64,000 nt of DNA from Mycteria americana. Its lineage: Eukaryota; Chordata; Aves; Ciconiiformes; Ciconiidae. Both the position numbers and the translations under genes were made by a program. The notes beneath the pieces are model-generated. The model searched no databases. It saw only the letters and a program-made list of their open reading frames with translations, and had not been told where the DNA came from. Positions 54,302 through 64,000 of the stretch are shown in pieces. The stretch is from NCBI RefSeq assembly GCF_035582795.1, contig NC_134368.1, positions 42,337,501 through 42,401,500 of the forward strand, written 5' to 3'. Positions within the stretch are counted from its first letter, which is position 1. Every line of letters starts with the position of its first letter.

Positions 54302-54332
54302 AAGCCAGGCTTATAGGCAGCAAGCCTGGCTT
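54302..54332 (+). repeat. Perfect 11-bp inverted repeat (hairpin)
   Basis: AAGCCAGGCTT (54302-54312) pairs with AAGCCTGGCTT (54322-54332) around a 9-base loop. It lies 12 bases upstream of the candidate SCRG1 poly(A) signal, so it would be in the 3' UTR. Confidence 0.9.
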
Positions 54333-54343
54333 ATTGCCTTACA

Positions 54344-54349
54344 AATAAA
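54344..54349 (+). terminator. Candidate SCRG1 poly(A) signal AATAAA
   Basis: This is the first canonical AATAAA after the SCRG1 stop. A GT-rich element (GAGGGTGTG) follows about 30 bases later, at 54378-54386. It would give a 3' UTR of about 1.15 kb. A second AATAAA at 54595-54600 is an alternative. An 11-bp perfect inverted repeat ends 12 bases upstream. Confidence 0.5.
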
Positions 54350-54670
54350 AGCTCTTTAGCTATCAAGTCAGTCACATGGAGGGTGTGCAGTACTGATGTA
54401 AATATTTCCTTTTTTCCACTTAAAGTGTACTGCTCATCTAATAACCTTGCAACATTACACCATGAAAACTGCTACCAGCAGTTCACCCGACTTATTTCAC
54501 ATGCAGAATGAAATATCACAATGAGTGTTTTTCTTCCTCTGTTAGTAAACGAGGGTTGGCCAGTGGGGGAGGGGGGTGATTATACATAGCTAATAATAAA
54601 TGTTTCAAGTAAATCTGTGTGTACTATTTTTGCCAAGTAATTTTTAGGCTACTGACTGTTAAACAAACAG

Positions 54671-54705
54671 TTTGTGTCACCAGGCTTTTTAAGCCTGGTT
54701 TGTGT
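54671..54705 (+). repeat. Perfect 9-bp hairpin bounded by 7-bp direct repeats
   Basis: ACCAGGCTT, loop TTT, AAGCCTGGT (54679-54699), with TTTGTGT at 54671-54677 and again at 54699-54705. The core resembles the hairpin at 54302-54332. Confidence 0.85.
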
Positions 54706-56720
54706 AATTATTCCTGAGTCATTTGGGCTTCCCACCAAATCATCAATTAAGGGTAAAAAAAACCCATAAACCTGGCAACCCACAGCCAAAATATCCAAAG
54801 TCAGTGCTCTGCTAAGAAAACATATGGTATCTGCTCTTGTATAGAGTCCTCTGTAAGCTTCTAGCAGCGCATGTAACTTTTGTTGGTTGTGCCATCTAGT
54901 TTCTATATGAATCATGCTGCATATGCCCAGCATTCACAGCTTTCCAAAGAAGCAGTAACAAAAAAAATATAAGGCAGATGCAAATCTGGATAGTAAAGTT
55001 AGTAGGTGGTTTTCAGTTACTTTCCTTCCACCACTGCTGGCTAAGGACAATGCATAATCCACTGGAGAACAGTTTTGCCCCTTTCCACGTGCAGCAGGAC
55101 AGGGTCACTTGGGCTACTGCTCCAAGACTGACTTCCCATAGAAACTTGCTGTTCTTTCTCTCTCCACTCTCCTTCCCTCCCAAAGCTTCTTCTACAGATC
55201 CCGCCAGGCCTAGGTGAGAATATTCACCCCTGCCACGCACTTGGAGAAAAAGCCTTTCTCCTTCAGATGTCCTATCCACGGCCAGGTTCCCTAGCTGTTT
55301 CCTCAACTAGCGCTTTGAAGATTACAAGCCCAATTTGTGCAAAGGATATTTAGCAAACAACTTTATAGTCACTGTAGTGAAATGGGCACTAAAACATCTC
55401 TTCAAAGGAATACCAATTTTAGCTACCACTAGCTAGATATCACTAACTGTCTTGAACTTAGGCCAACATCGCAGAATTTTATTGTGGAAATACATAAGAC
55501 GCTGCAAGTGAAAGAAATCAGGCCACGGAGAGCTACTGGGAAGGCAGCCAGTTGGAGGTTAGGGTTTATCATCATTCAGTTCTATGCAAGTGTCATGGGT
55601 CAAAAAAGCTAAATGGAGCATCTTAGTTGCAGTGATGCCAGCAAAGTAGTAGTTTTCAAAAAAACTCACAACATTGAGCAGATTAGACCACAGAAATACT
55701 GCTTCCTCATTTTTCCCAAATTAAGAAAAAGCTTTTAAACATCTGATAAGGTTAAGAGTTGCAACAAATGCTAACTGAACAAGCTGAAGCTACGTCCTCC
55801 TCTGCTTTAAGATGAGAACTCTTCTCCCTCTGCCTTTTCTTCAATCTACGTGCACAGCTTAAAGCAGAAAGAAATCATATTCCATATACCACACATTTAG
55901 ACTGGCACAACAGCTAAACAACAATACAAGAAGTCATTCATAATACCGTCTTCAACATCAGACTTTACTAAGATATTCAATTAAATGCAAAAGATTGCTG
56001 GATATTTTTCTCATATGTTACCATAAGTTTTGGCTTGGTTTTTTTTTCCCCTTTCCTTTTTTTTTTTTTAAACAGGCCTGAGCTAATGCATGCAATGAAA
56101 AACAAATAGTATGCCTATTAGAAGATACCATATTGACCCAGCACAGACTCTGTCTTCCATCCTCCAATTAAGTTCTTAGCCACATTCTATGTAGATGAAT
56201 GGAAAAGTCAGCAGCTAAAGGATTTCTTACCAAGTGGAAGGATTTCTCGGCACAGTAAGCTGCAGCAGTCTTTTCATCCGTACTTATAGCTTTGAAATTC
56301 GAGAGCTGCATTTTTTTCCATTTTAATATAGGAGCAGGAAGGCCTCGGTGCTTGGAAGCATATATCCCAGCAATGACAAGATGAATAAACAAATCAGAAA
56401 ATCCCCCATCAATTCTTGTTTCCAAAAGGGAAAAAGAAAATGTTATTCAGCCATTTCTGCCCAGCTAACAACTGGAACTGTCATTTAAAGCCTTTTACCT
56501 TAGGAAAAAGAATCTATTGCCAAGTCTGCTACAGCTTTTTTTTTTTAAAAGGCATTGCATCATGAGAACTTGAAGTACATTCATAAATATATTCTTGGCA
56601 CACTTTAATTGAAAAATATTTTAATATTATTACAGAATTAGTCAAAGCTTAACTATTAGGTACAAGTAACTCACTAAATAAGTTACAGACACACCCACTT
56701 GAGCAACAATATCAGTGATA

Positions 56721-56726
56721 TTTATT
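56721..56726 (-). terminator. SAP30 poly(A) signal
   Basis: On the minus strand AATAAA lies 188 bases past the SAP30 stop. About 22 bases downstream comes a GT-rich element, GTGGGTGTGTCTGT (56698-56685). This is the classical arrangement of a cleavage/polyadenylation site, with cleavage expected near 56700-56710. Confidence 0.8.
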
Positions 56727-56914
56727 TAAAATACTTTTGCTGAGGAAATTTGTTTCATAAGAGATGGTTTTCAAACAAATCAGCAAGGTTATGAAAAATA
56801 AAACAGAGACAAACTCTCTGGGGAGAAAAAAGTTACAAAGAAAGCTTTTGTATATCAACAAAAACCCTCAGTCTTTTGATTTGCGGTGTGAGTCTCAGTC
56901 CCAACCTTTTCCAT

Positions 56915-57037
56915 CTAATGAACCCCACTATCCATCTTTAGATCTGGTTTGTTCTTGTCATTCTTCACCGAGTAGATGAAATATGTTAAGGTGTCCTTTT
57001 CATTCACTGGAATTGTCCTAAAATGGCAGCCAATTAT
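56915..57037 (-). other. SAP30: SAP30 exon 4, coding part (residues 178-217)
   Basis: The acceptor is TTCCTTTATAG ending at 57038. The exon encodes [17 protein letters not shown] through KMDSGVH and stops at TAG 56917-56915. It completes the Sin3-interaction domain. Confidence 0.96.
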
Positions 57038-60000
57038 CTATAAAGGAAGAACACAAGGAAATTAAATAACCACTCTTATATGCAGAAACTGAAGATTCAG
57101 ATTTAAATCAACTACATTAAAGTTTGAAAGACTGATCAAGAAGCTCAAAAAAAAGAAAAGCTACCTCTCTTCAAAAGTCTTTAACAGTCAGAAAAAAGTA
57201 AACAGGAACCATTTTACTGAGAACTATGAACTAAATATAGCAGATTGCACCCTAATTTCCAAAGTAAAAAGCCCAGAAATTTTTCAGGAAAAAAAATGAG
57301 TTAAAACAAGCATGGGAGTATCATTACAACTGCATAGTTAAAACTTGACTATAAAGCAAGTAACGACTATAGAATATCAACAGAGCTACAGCACAGAAAT
57401 GAGAGGCTACTGCTCATCACTTGGGGTGGGGGGTGGGGGGGGAAACAACACGTCTGTCACAAGTCATGTATAGAAACATCTAAGACAATACAATAATCTT
57501 TGAGAATTATAATTGAACATTCAGCTCTTCAAAACAGAGCTATCAATGAAAATTCACCATGCTGTAACCACTAAAATATGACAATCTCTAAAAAGTTTTT
57601 GAATCACTTTTGTCATTCCAGAAGTCCTTCCTTTCATCAAAATGAACATCAGCTTTAAAAGAAAGCACTCAAAATATTATACCTACCTAAGACTATTCTC
57701 TGTCTTTTTACAGAATACTGTAGATTAAAATTAGCAAGAGGAAGTGAGAAAAATGGGACTGCTCATTTAATTACCACAGGGTATAAGTATAAATGTTTAG
57801 CGTAATTAGCAAGTTAGAAAGCTTTCTAAACCCCAGCCCCCCAAAATTCACAGAGAAACAAGAGTCCTGTAAAGTAGACTTCTAAGTAACAGCTAGAGGA
57901 GTGTCTATTGTACATTAGGACAGGTTACGAGGATCACATGCACTGTAAACTAAGGAAGTTCTGCAGCTATGGCTCACAAATACCTGCAGGTCAAACAAAG
58001 CACGTGACAGAAGCTTTGCCTATTCACATCAATCAGCATAAGAAGCATAAGCTAGCGCAAATATCTCGTGAGATGTACCTAAAGCAGACCCTTAGAAATG
58101 CTAGTTTTGCAGAACAAAAACTGCTTGTGCTTTTTCAAATCACAGTCCTGCTAATTCAAGAGCTAGCTGTACCTCAGCTCAAATATAAGAAAACAGAAGA
58201 CTAATTTTAAATTCTTACTCATAGTGGCAGCAGCACTATTCTTTTATAGCTCAGCCTTGAGATCTCCCACACATTTAAGGACCTTGCCTTTAAACCACAC
58301 AGATTAAGGCAGGGACCAACAAAATGTCTGCACCAAAGTACAACTCAGTGTATCACTGCACAAAAGTGAAAACACAGTTGTTATATCTCCCTGTGAAAAG
58401 AAGATCACCAGTTCTCCCACGTATTTACATCAGCACGCTGAAACTGCATCTTTGCAGCACAGAAGGACTCCTTTAAGATTACACTCACGTGCAGCAAAGA
58501 TGCTTGCATACAGCTGTGCTCACACACAGCTTCAGCACTTCTAGAAATATTGATAAGAAAAAACCCTAATTTCATAAAGTTCCATTTTTCTGATGACAGA
58601 TCCCAGTGGTTTTAGTTAACATAATTATCAATAGGAGCCTGTTTTTCAGATTTCCATACTTTACATACACAGAAACACCTATGTTTGTATTAACTAGCTT
58701 TTTAAAGCAAAGACTGAACATTGCTAGAACTTCACTGCTACCTCTCAGTTTATAGTTCTTTTCAGCAGGACACTTCAAGTGAAGGTGTGACTGATGCACA
58801 GACTATAAATCTGTGATTCCATGATATTCAGGGACACGCAGATCATCTCACTGTTCCAACTCGACACTTTGCGTTTTTAAGCAGCACACACTCCTTTCAG
58901 AAGTTAGGAGTCCCTCCTCTGGAAAGAGCTTTTACTTTTGATTTACTTGGCTTGGGAGCTGTGGCCAATGAAGGAAGCTAGATAAGCAGTTTCCTTTTGT
59001 TCTCCTAAAACCCAGATTACATATGCTCTTTATGCAAGGATCACATTGTATAGAAAACCACATGCCAGAGCAAGTTGCATTTTCTATTATGGAACAAACA
59101 CTCATACGTACTTCAACGAGCTGTGCTTTGTTAAGTCCTGGTCTGGTCTGTAGCTTGAAGTGTCTTTTGTACCTTCGAAGTGTGTTTACTTGTAACTGAT
59201 ATAAATCAACCTAGAAGAAAAGAGGGGAAAGGGGAAGAAAACAATCTAATGTAACTGAAAAGGATTCAGTCATTAATAGTTCGCCTCTCAAAAACATTTT
59301 GGAATCTCACAGATATGTAAGTGTAAACCATCAGCTCAGCAGATCTCATTTTGACAAAAAACAAACCCCACCCCGCACCTTCCAGTGGATAGGAAAACAG
59401 CCCAGCTCGGTTTAAGAGCTTTTTGTTGTTACCGAGCATGGCTCTGCCTCCCTTTAGCTGTGGACAATATTTGGAACTCATTATTGTACTTTAATCAGTT
59501 CTGGGTTTTTTTGTTTGTTCCCTGGTTCAAGCATGATAACACAAAGCCCAGTAACAACTTTCATATAACATCTGTGAAGATGCTGACTCAAAGGAGGCCC
59601 CTATATTGTGATTTAGGCCATCAAATTTTACACAAGTTACATGCAACATATAGCACATCTGCCCCTGACATAGCACGTATTAGAATCGGGAAAAAGCCTA
59701 GAGCACAAAGTTTTCTTGGCTTGAGGTGAGAGAAGAAAAAAGCTGCTCTTGCTCTGCAAACATATCCGTGCTACATAAGCACAATGCAGAAGTTATGTGC
59801 ATGGGCATAGTTGTCCAAAACTATTTTTCACCGTGAGTTGACAGTTGAGAGAATTGCACAAGGTCCTCTTAGGGATACAAATACACAACTTTAAGCCAGT
59901 ACTCCCTCAGTTTTCAATCCCATGAACTCTGATCAACAGTCACTTCTCTGAGCAACAGCTTACCCTCCCACCCTCCTTGACAATATTAAGAGAGCTTAAT

Positions 60001-63000
60001 CAGATGACTTGAGTGGGAAAGCAAGCTGAGAAAGCAGGCTGAATGAGAAATTCTGCTAGATCAGTTGCAATTACAGTAGCGTTCTCCAAACTCACTGCAT
60101 TAAAGATTGGTTAAGGCATTCACTTCTGCTTTAAATTCATTTAGCGGCCTCAACTATAGAATATTTAAACAACAGCAGTGCTGCCGCATACTTGGTAACC
60201 TGGCCAGATTCGATGCCTTGCATGATAGAGGCTGGGCATCCTTCGGTATTCTAAAGTTTACATGGCACAAGTTCCACTTCCTGAGTCACAGTGGGGAACC
60301 CCCACACTAGAGCATCACGCAGAGGAGTAGCAGCAGCTTTCCACCAAGTCCCAGAAGCTACCAGTACTGCAGAAGCCTCTTCCCCTCCTGTAGGAGTCAC
60401 TTCTAACCAGTAATGATTGTCATGACTGAGAAGGAAACAGGAGGGCCTTACAAGTCTTCAGAAGAATGGTATTTTTTTTTCCCCTCTCAGTAAACTGGAT
60501 AGCGATTGAAAATAAAGAAGGTCAAGGGCCAACGGGCATCTAAGGCATACAGCAATCACATGGGATCAACATACTGCCATTGTCCCAACGGCCAGCTGAA
60601 GCTTCTCAAAAATACTGCCAGGCAGTCTTCTTTCCTGCAGTAGTACCATTAAAAAAAAAGCTTGCTTTTTTGTTCTAGAGATATCCATCGGTTGTGACAT
60701 GTTTTATAATTCTTGCATGAGAAAACAAAACAGCCTTGCAGAAGAGCTGCAATTACCACTGTGCCAGAGTGCTACCTGAAGTCACGCAGAACATTAGCTT
60801 TAGACAGAACTTTCAAAGAAGCAATCCCACATATTTAACAAACAACACAGCCCAGCATCAAACTACTCCCAATCCCCTAAAATCCTCTTAGTCAGAGCCT
60901 TCAGACTGGAGCCACGTGCCTTGAGGCAAGGATTCTTGCACAAAGCTTCATCACTTATGCTGCTGATATCTGCAGATGCTGACCATAAGGATGCCATTAA
61001 ATTAACACTTATGGAGCAATTTCTGAAGAATGCTTTAAAAAAATCCCTCTTAGAAGGGACCAGGTAGGCATGACAGCCTCTGCTCAAAATTAACACACTG
61101 AAGAGCACCTGCTAAGCCAGGCTGTAGCAGAAATAATGCAGAGCACGTGTAGGAAAAAGAGCCTTAGGTGCAGTCTCTCCCGCTATACTACGCAAAAGGT
61201 TTGAAAGCTGCAGTTCACGTTTATAATGGGTAAGGTTTCACTGGTCTGCAGTGGAGAAAACAGGTCGGAAAAGCACCATCCTTCTCCACTCCTTTCTAGC
61301 ACAGCTCCCCAAACATCTCTTCCCCCAACAAGGGGTAAAAACAAAGAGCTACCATCATCAAGCTTTCCTAGTTAAACTAAGGCAACAAAATAACTGCAAG
61401 AGCCATCTGCAACACATTTAGCACAGAAGGAAAGGATCGGAGCACCGGGGTAGTGAAGCGTTTATATCCCAAGCCCTATGTGCAATTCCCTTCAAGTTGT
61501 CAACTCCTGCAGAAGACAGAGTTTGCTGATATGTGGCAAAGCACCACTCTGGAAAGGAAGCACTAAGGAGGAGAAAGTTGAAAATAGCAATTTTCTGAGA
61601 GAACTAGCAGACGCTTAAAAATAATCCAAAGAATCTTGTTCATTCTACTCTGCACAATTAATACAGAAAATACACCACAAAATTCAGTTAGCTTTTGTTA
61701 CGTTAAGAACTGAGTGAACCAGGAGCCTTCCCTTTCCCGCATGCCCCAAAACAAGGAGAGCTCCAAGGGTGGAAAAGCGGTATCCATGCAGACTCTGTAG
61801 TCATTAAGAACATGCTTAACACAACAATTAGAAACCCCAGCTATTTAGCTACCTCTGGAGTGTCGATGTCTTGCACTGGTGAGTCACCATCATCGTCGCT
61901 GCCTTTCCTCTTTCTTCTGTTTCTCACACTCTGAATTAAGTTTTTGTGGAAGTCACAAATGTACAGATGTCTCGCCTAAAAAAATAATACTGCATCTTTC
62001 AATCAAATCCACATAAGTATCTCCCAGACTTATGATATAAATGCATGTACAGACAACCTTCCAGCAGCCACAGTCACGCTAACTGAGTTCAGGAAGCTTT
62101 CCTACTGGATTTTTCTAAATAAAGAATGTGTTACGCTACAGATCGCTGCCACCGGCTTGGCCCAGAGGACACCGAAGTGCTGCAATCGAGTGATTAATAG
62201 TAACAGGCTGCAGAGGCACACGAGCACAACCTTCCCTCCGGCCACTCATCGCAACTCGGGGATCGGGAAGCGAACAAACAAAAAGCAAGCTTTCAGATGT
62301 TCTTTGGAGGGCAAAAAGCCGGCTCTCATTTCCCACCAGCTATTTCCCATCTATATCCCTCACTCCTTGTTTTATTTCCACAACCTAGGCGAGGTCGAGC
62401 AACACACTTTTTTTTTTTTTTCCCCCCTTTCTAAAAGTTCCCCTTTGTACGGATCTACACGCTTTGGGAGAACTCTTCGGCGCGTACCAACCCGATTTTC
62501 AGAGCTGCGTGCTTTAATGGCAATGAAAGTAGGGAGCTGCGTTCAGGGACCACGCCTGCGGGGCGAAGAGCCCCCGGGCCGGGTTAGGGGGACGTGGGGG
62601 GTCCCTCGGGGCGCACGAAGCTCTGGCCGAGGCGCGGAGCGGTAACGCCGGCTTGCCGCGCATTTTAAGCCGCGTTTCCCCCGCACCGGGAAGCCCTCCC
62701 GCGGTACCGGGCAAGGGCAAGCACCCCTCCGAAACGCCCGGGCGTTTCCTTCCGCAGAAAGGCGGCCGGAGGCGGCCCGGCCACCGCCCCCTCCGCCGTG
62801 GGGGGGTCCGCTCCCCCTGCCCGGCCGCGCTGCGCGGCGCCTGATGGCTGCCGAGCGGAAGATACAGTGGCAAGGGGAGACGTGCAACATTGCAACACGA
62901 GGCGGAGCAGCCCAGCGCTGCCCTCGCCAGGAACAGACACAAACTAGCGCGCCGGGAGCCATGCAGGCTCCGCTCCGGGGAGGAGGAGCGCTTCCCGGCC

Positions 63001-63746
63001 ACACTTCTTCCCCCTCCAGCTACACGGGGGGGACACGCAGCCGGTGCCCCCGGCTCTTGGGGGCGGGAGGGGACCCCAGAAGCAGGCAGGAGGGGCGGGC
63101 GCTTCCCCCCCACCCTCTCCCGCAGAGGGAGAGCACTTTCAGGCCATGCTGCTGCAGCGCCAGCCAAACTCCGCCGTGCTACGGAAAAAGGGGGGGCGGA
63201 GGGGAAGGGGGGAACAACACTTCCCCGCCGCCAAAAAAAACCCGAAACTTTATTAAAAGCCCCCAAACCAACCGAGCCACTGGAGCGACCGGCCCGCGCG
63301 GAGCGGGGCTGGGGCCGGACACGCCGCCGCCGCCCGGGCACGCACCGCCGGACCCGCCGGCCGCTTTTGTCTGCCTGCCCCGCCGGCGGCGGTCCCGCGT
63401 GTGCCCGCCCTCCCTCCCCTCCCGTCCCCGGACTTACGCTCTTGTCCAGCTCGATCTTCACCTTCTTCTGCGAGATGCTCTTCTGGATCCGCTTGCTGAA
63501 GCTGGCGTTGCCGGCGGCGCGGCCGCACCGCTCCCCCTCCTCCCGCAGGCAGCACAGCTGCCCGGCGCCGGGGCCGCCCGCACCCCCGGCGCCCGCCGAG
63601 CCCGCGGCGGCGGCCGGAGCCAGCCCCGGCGGCGCTGGCGGCGCTGGCACCTCCACAGCGGAGCCCGCATTGCTCACCACCGCGGCGGTGGCGGCGGCGG
63701 GGTCCGCCCCGCGCTGGGTCACCTCCTCGGGGGCGAAGCCGTTCAT
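56915..63746 (-). CDS. SAP30: SAP30, Sin3A-associated 30 kDa protein (four coding exons)
   Basis: SAP30 is a nuclear subunit of the Sin3-HDAC1/2 corepressor. Its zinc finger binds nucleic acid and lipid, and its C-terminal domain binds the PAH3 domain of Sin3. Exons 63746-63438, 61975-61853, 59210-59112 and 57037-56915 are all phase 0 with GT-AG borders and give 217 residues (human 220). Seen directly: MNGFAPEE start, Ala/Gly/Pro-rich linker (about 15-62), zinc-finger cysteines at 65/66 and 74, conserved [20 protein letters not shown], the last zinc ligands C110 and H113, basic nuclear-localisation stretch RNRRKRK (121-127), acidic DDDGDS, then the Sin3-binding region to the GVH C-terminus. 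The long linker, total length and SCRG1 neighbour favour SAP30 over its paralogue SAP30L (about 183 residues). Compared with my memory of the human protein, one glycine in the acidic stretch is missing. No intact duplicate is seen. Confidence 0.97.
57038..59111 (-). other. SAP30 intron 3
   Basis: This is a 2.1-kb intron. It contains a G-rich tract on the + strand at 57423-57442. A 98-codon open frame on the + strand (57908-58204) resembles no protein I know and is treated as chance. Confidence 0.88.
57423..57442 (+). repeat. G-rich tract with quadruplex potential
   Basis: Runs of 4, 6 and 8 G are separated by single T residues. The + strand could form a G-quadruplex; in the SAP30 transcript the tract appears as a C-rich stretch. 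Confidence 0.7.
59112..59210 (-). other. SAP30: SAP30 exon 3 (residues 145-177)
   Basis: The acceptor is TTTCTTCTAG ending at 59211. The donor is GTACGT at 59111. It encodes the start of the Sin3-interaction domain ([20 protein letters not shown] to QLVE). Thirty-three codons, phase 0. Confidence 0.96.
59211..61852 (-). other. SAP30 intron 2
   Basis: This is a 2.6-kb intron between phase-0 exons. I see no gene, recognisable transposon or long tandem repeat in it. Confidence 0.88.
61853..61975 (-). other. SAP30: SAP30 exon 2 (residues 104-144)
   Basis: The acceptor is a T-run ending TTTTTTTAG at 61976. The donor after codon GAG is GTAGCT at 61852. It carries the second pair of zinc ligands (CDFH), the basic nuclear-localisation stretch and the acidic segment ending DIDTPE. 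Forty-one codons, phase 0 at both ends. Confidence 0.96.
61976..63437 (-). other. SAP30 intron 1
   Basis: The exon-1-proximal 900 bases are CpG-island sequence and the rest is ordinary AT-rich DNA with a T/C tract at 62409-62427. Because stop codons are rare in the CpG part, exon 1 reads through into the intron for about 308 codons; this is not evidence of coding. Confidence 0.9.
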
Positions 63747-64000
63747 GCCCGGCGCCACCTCCGCAGCCGGCGGGAAGCCCGGGGGAGGGCGGCGGGATCC
63801 CGCCCCGCACCAAACTTCCCCGGCGAGACGCCGCGGCCCGGCGGGGCGCTCCCCCGCTCCCTGCCCGCCTCCCCTCAGCGGCGGCACCGGGGCGCAAGCC
63901 CGCCCTCGAGGGCGGCCAGCCCGCACGCCGCGGGAAGGGCTCTCCCCGCCGGCTGCCGCTGCCCGAGCCCGCGGCTACCGGAGCGGCGGCGCCCCGCGGG
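62540..64000 (-). promoter_or_regulatory. CpG-island promoter of SAP30 (runs off the right edge)
   Basis: Dense CpG and very high GC run from about 62,540 to the window end and cover the SAP30 5' UTR, exon 1 and the first part of intron 1. I see no TATA box in the 254 bases upstream of the start codon, consistent with a dispersed housekeeping-type promoter. The transcription start cannot be placed from sequence alone. Confidence 0.8.
63438..63746 (-). other. SAP30: SAP30 exon 1, coding part (residues 1-103)
   Basis: The ATG is at 63746-63744 and the donor GTAAGT begins at 63437. It encodes the N-terminus, the low-complexity linker and the first half of the zinc finger, ending ELDKS. The frame is open further upstream, but the upstream start is GTG and not ATG, so 63746 is kept. 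The exon is very rich in GCC/GCG codons, typical of a gene starting in a CpG island. Confidence 0.95.

Larger units (their letters stand above)
53211..56914. other. Convergent SCRG1-SAP30 intergenic region and 3' UTRs
   Basis: Holds the SCRG1 3' UTR (to about 54.37 kb if the first AATAAA is used) and the SAP30 3' UTR (56,914 to about 56,700). The 2.3 kb between the inferred poly(A) sites is AT-rich with no further gene. Confidence 0.75.

Noticed and set aside
57908-58204. A 98-codon + strand frame inside SAP30 intron 3
   Set aside because: It has no similarity to a protein I know and no supporting promoter or splice context; within chance length.
62514-63926. A single 470-codon minus-strand gene
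   Set aside because: It begins at GTG and runs through the SAP30 5' UTR, exon 1 and intron 1. Only 63746-63438 is coding; the donor GTAAGT and the matching downstream exons define the real gene.

Overview
The window is vertebrate nuclear DNA, most probably from a bird. Three truncated LINEs have the avian CR1 3'-end signature, a few fossil MIR-like repeats are present, repeat content is low, and introns are short. The two recognisable genes encode vertebrate proteins. Species cannot be read from the sequence.

Layout. Positions 1 to about 51,300 hold no protein-coding gene I can support. This stretch is AT-rich intergenic DNA with three CR1 fragments (about 17.3, 32.7 and 40.7 kb), degraded ancient repeats, microsatellites, a 350-bp polypurine tract at 24.2 kb, and a run of separate CpG-rich blocks between 27.3 and 34.1 kb. 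SCRG1 (scrapie-responsive protein 1, secreted) lies at 51,315-53,210 on the + strand: two coding exons, with the 5' UTR exon not located and a candidate poly(A) signal at 54,344. SAP30 (Sin3-HDAC corepressor subunit) lies on the - strand at 63,746-56,915. It has four coding exons with perfect splice phases, a CpG-island promoter at the right edge, and a poly(A) signal at 56,726-56,721 followed by a GT-rich element. The two genes converge tail to tail about 3.7 kb apart (stop to stop).

Context. In other vertebrates the order is HMGB2 - SAP30 - SCRG1 - HAND2. In this orientation HMGB2 should lie beyond the right end and HAND2 beyond the left end. The large left-hand block is then the HAND2-SCRG1 interval, where distal regulatory sequence would be expected; that is inference from synteny. 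The two genes share no pathway: SAP30 acts in nuclear transcriptional repression and SCRG1 is a small secreted cysteine-rich protein.

Most open reading frames in the window are chance, repeat-derived, or CpG-island artefacts. The most interesting items are a possible alternative terminal coding exon inside the SCRG1 intron, the cluster of orphan CpG-rich blocks, the polypurine tract, and hairpins around the SCRG1 3' end. I found no new gene system that I can defend.
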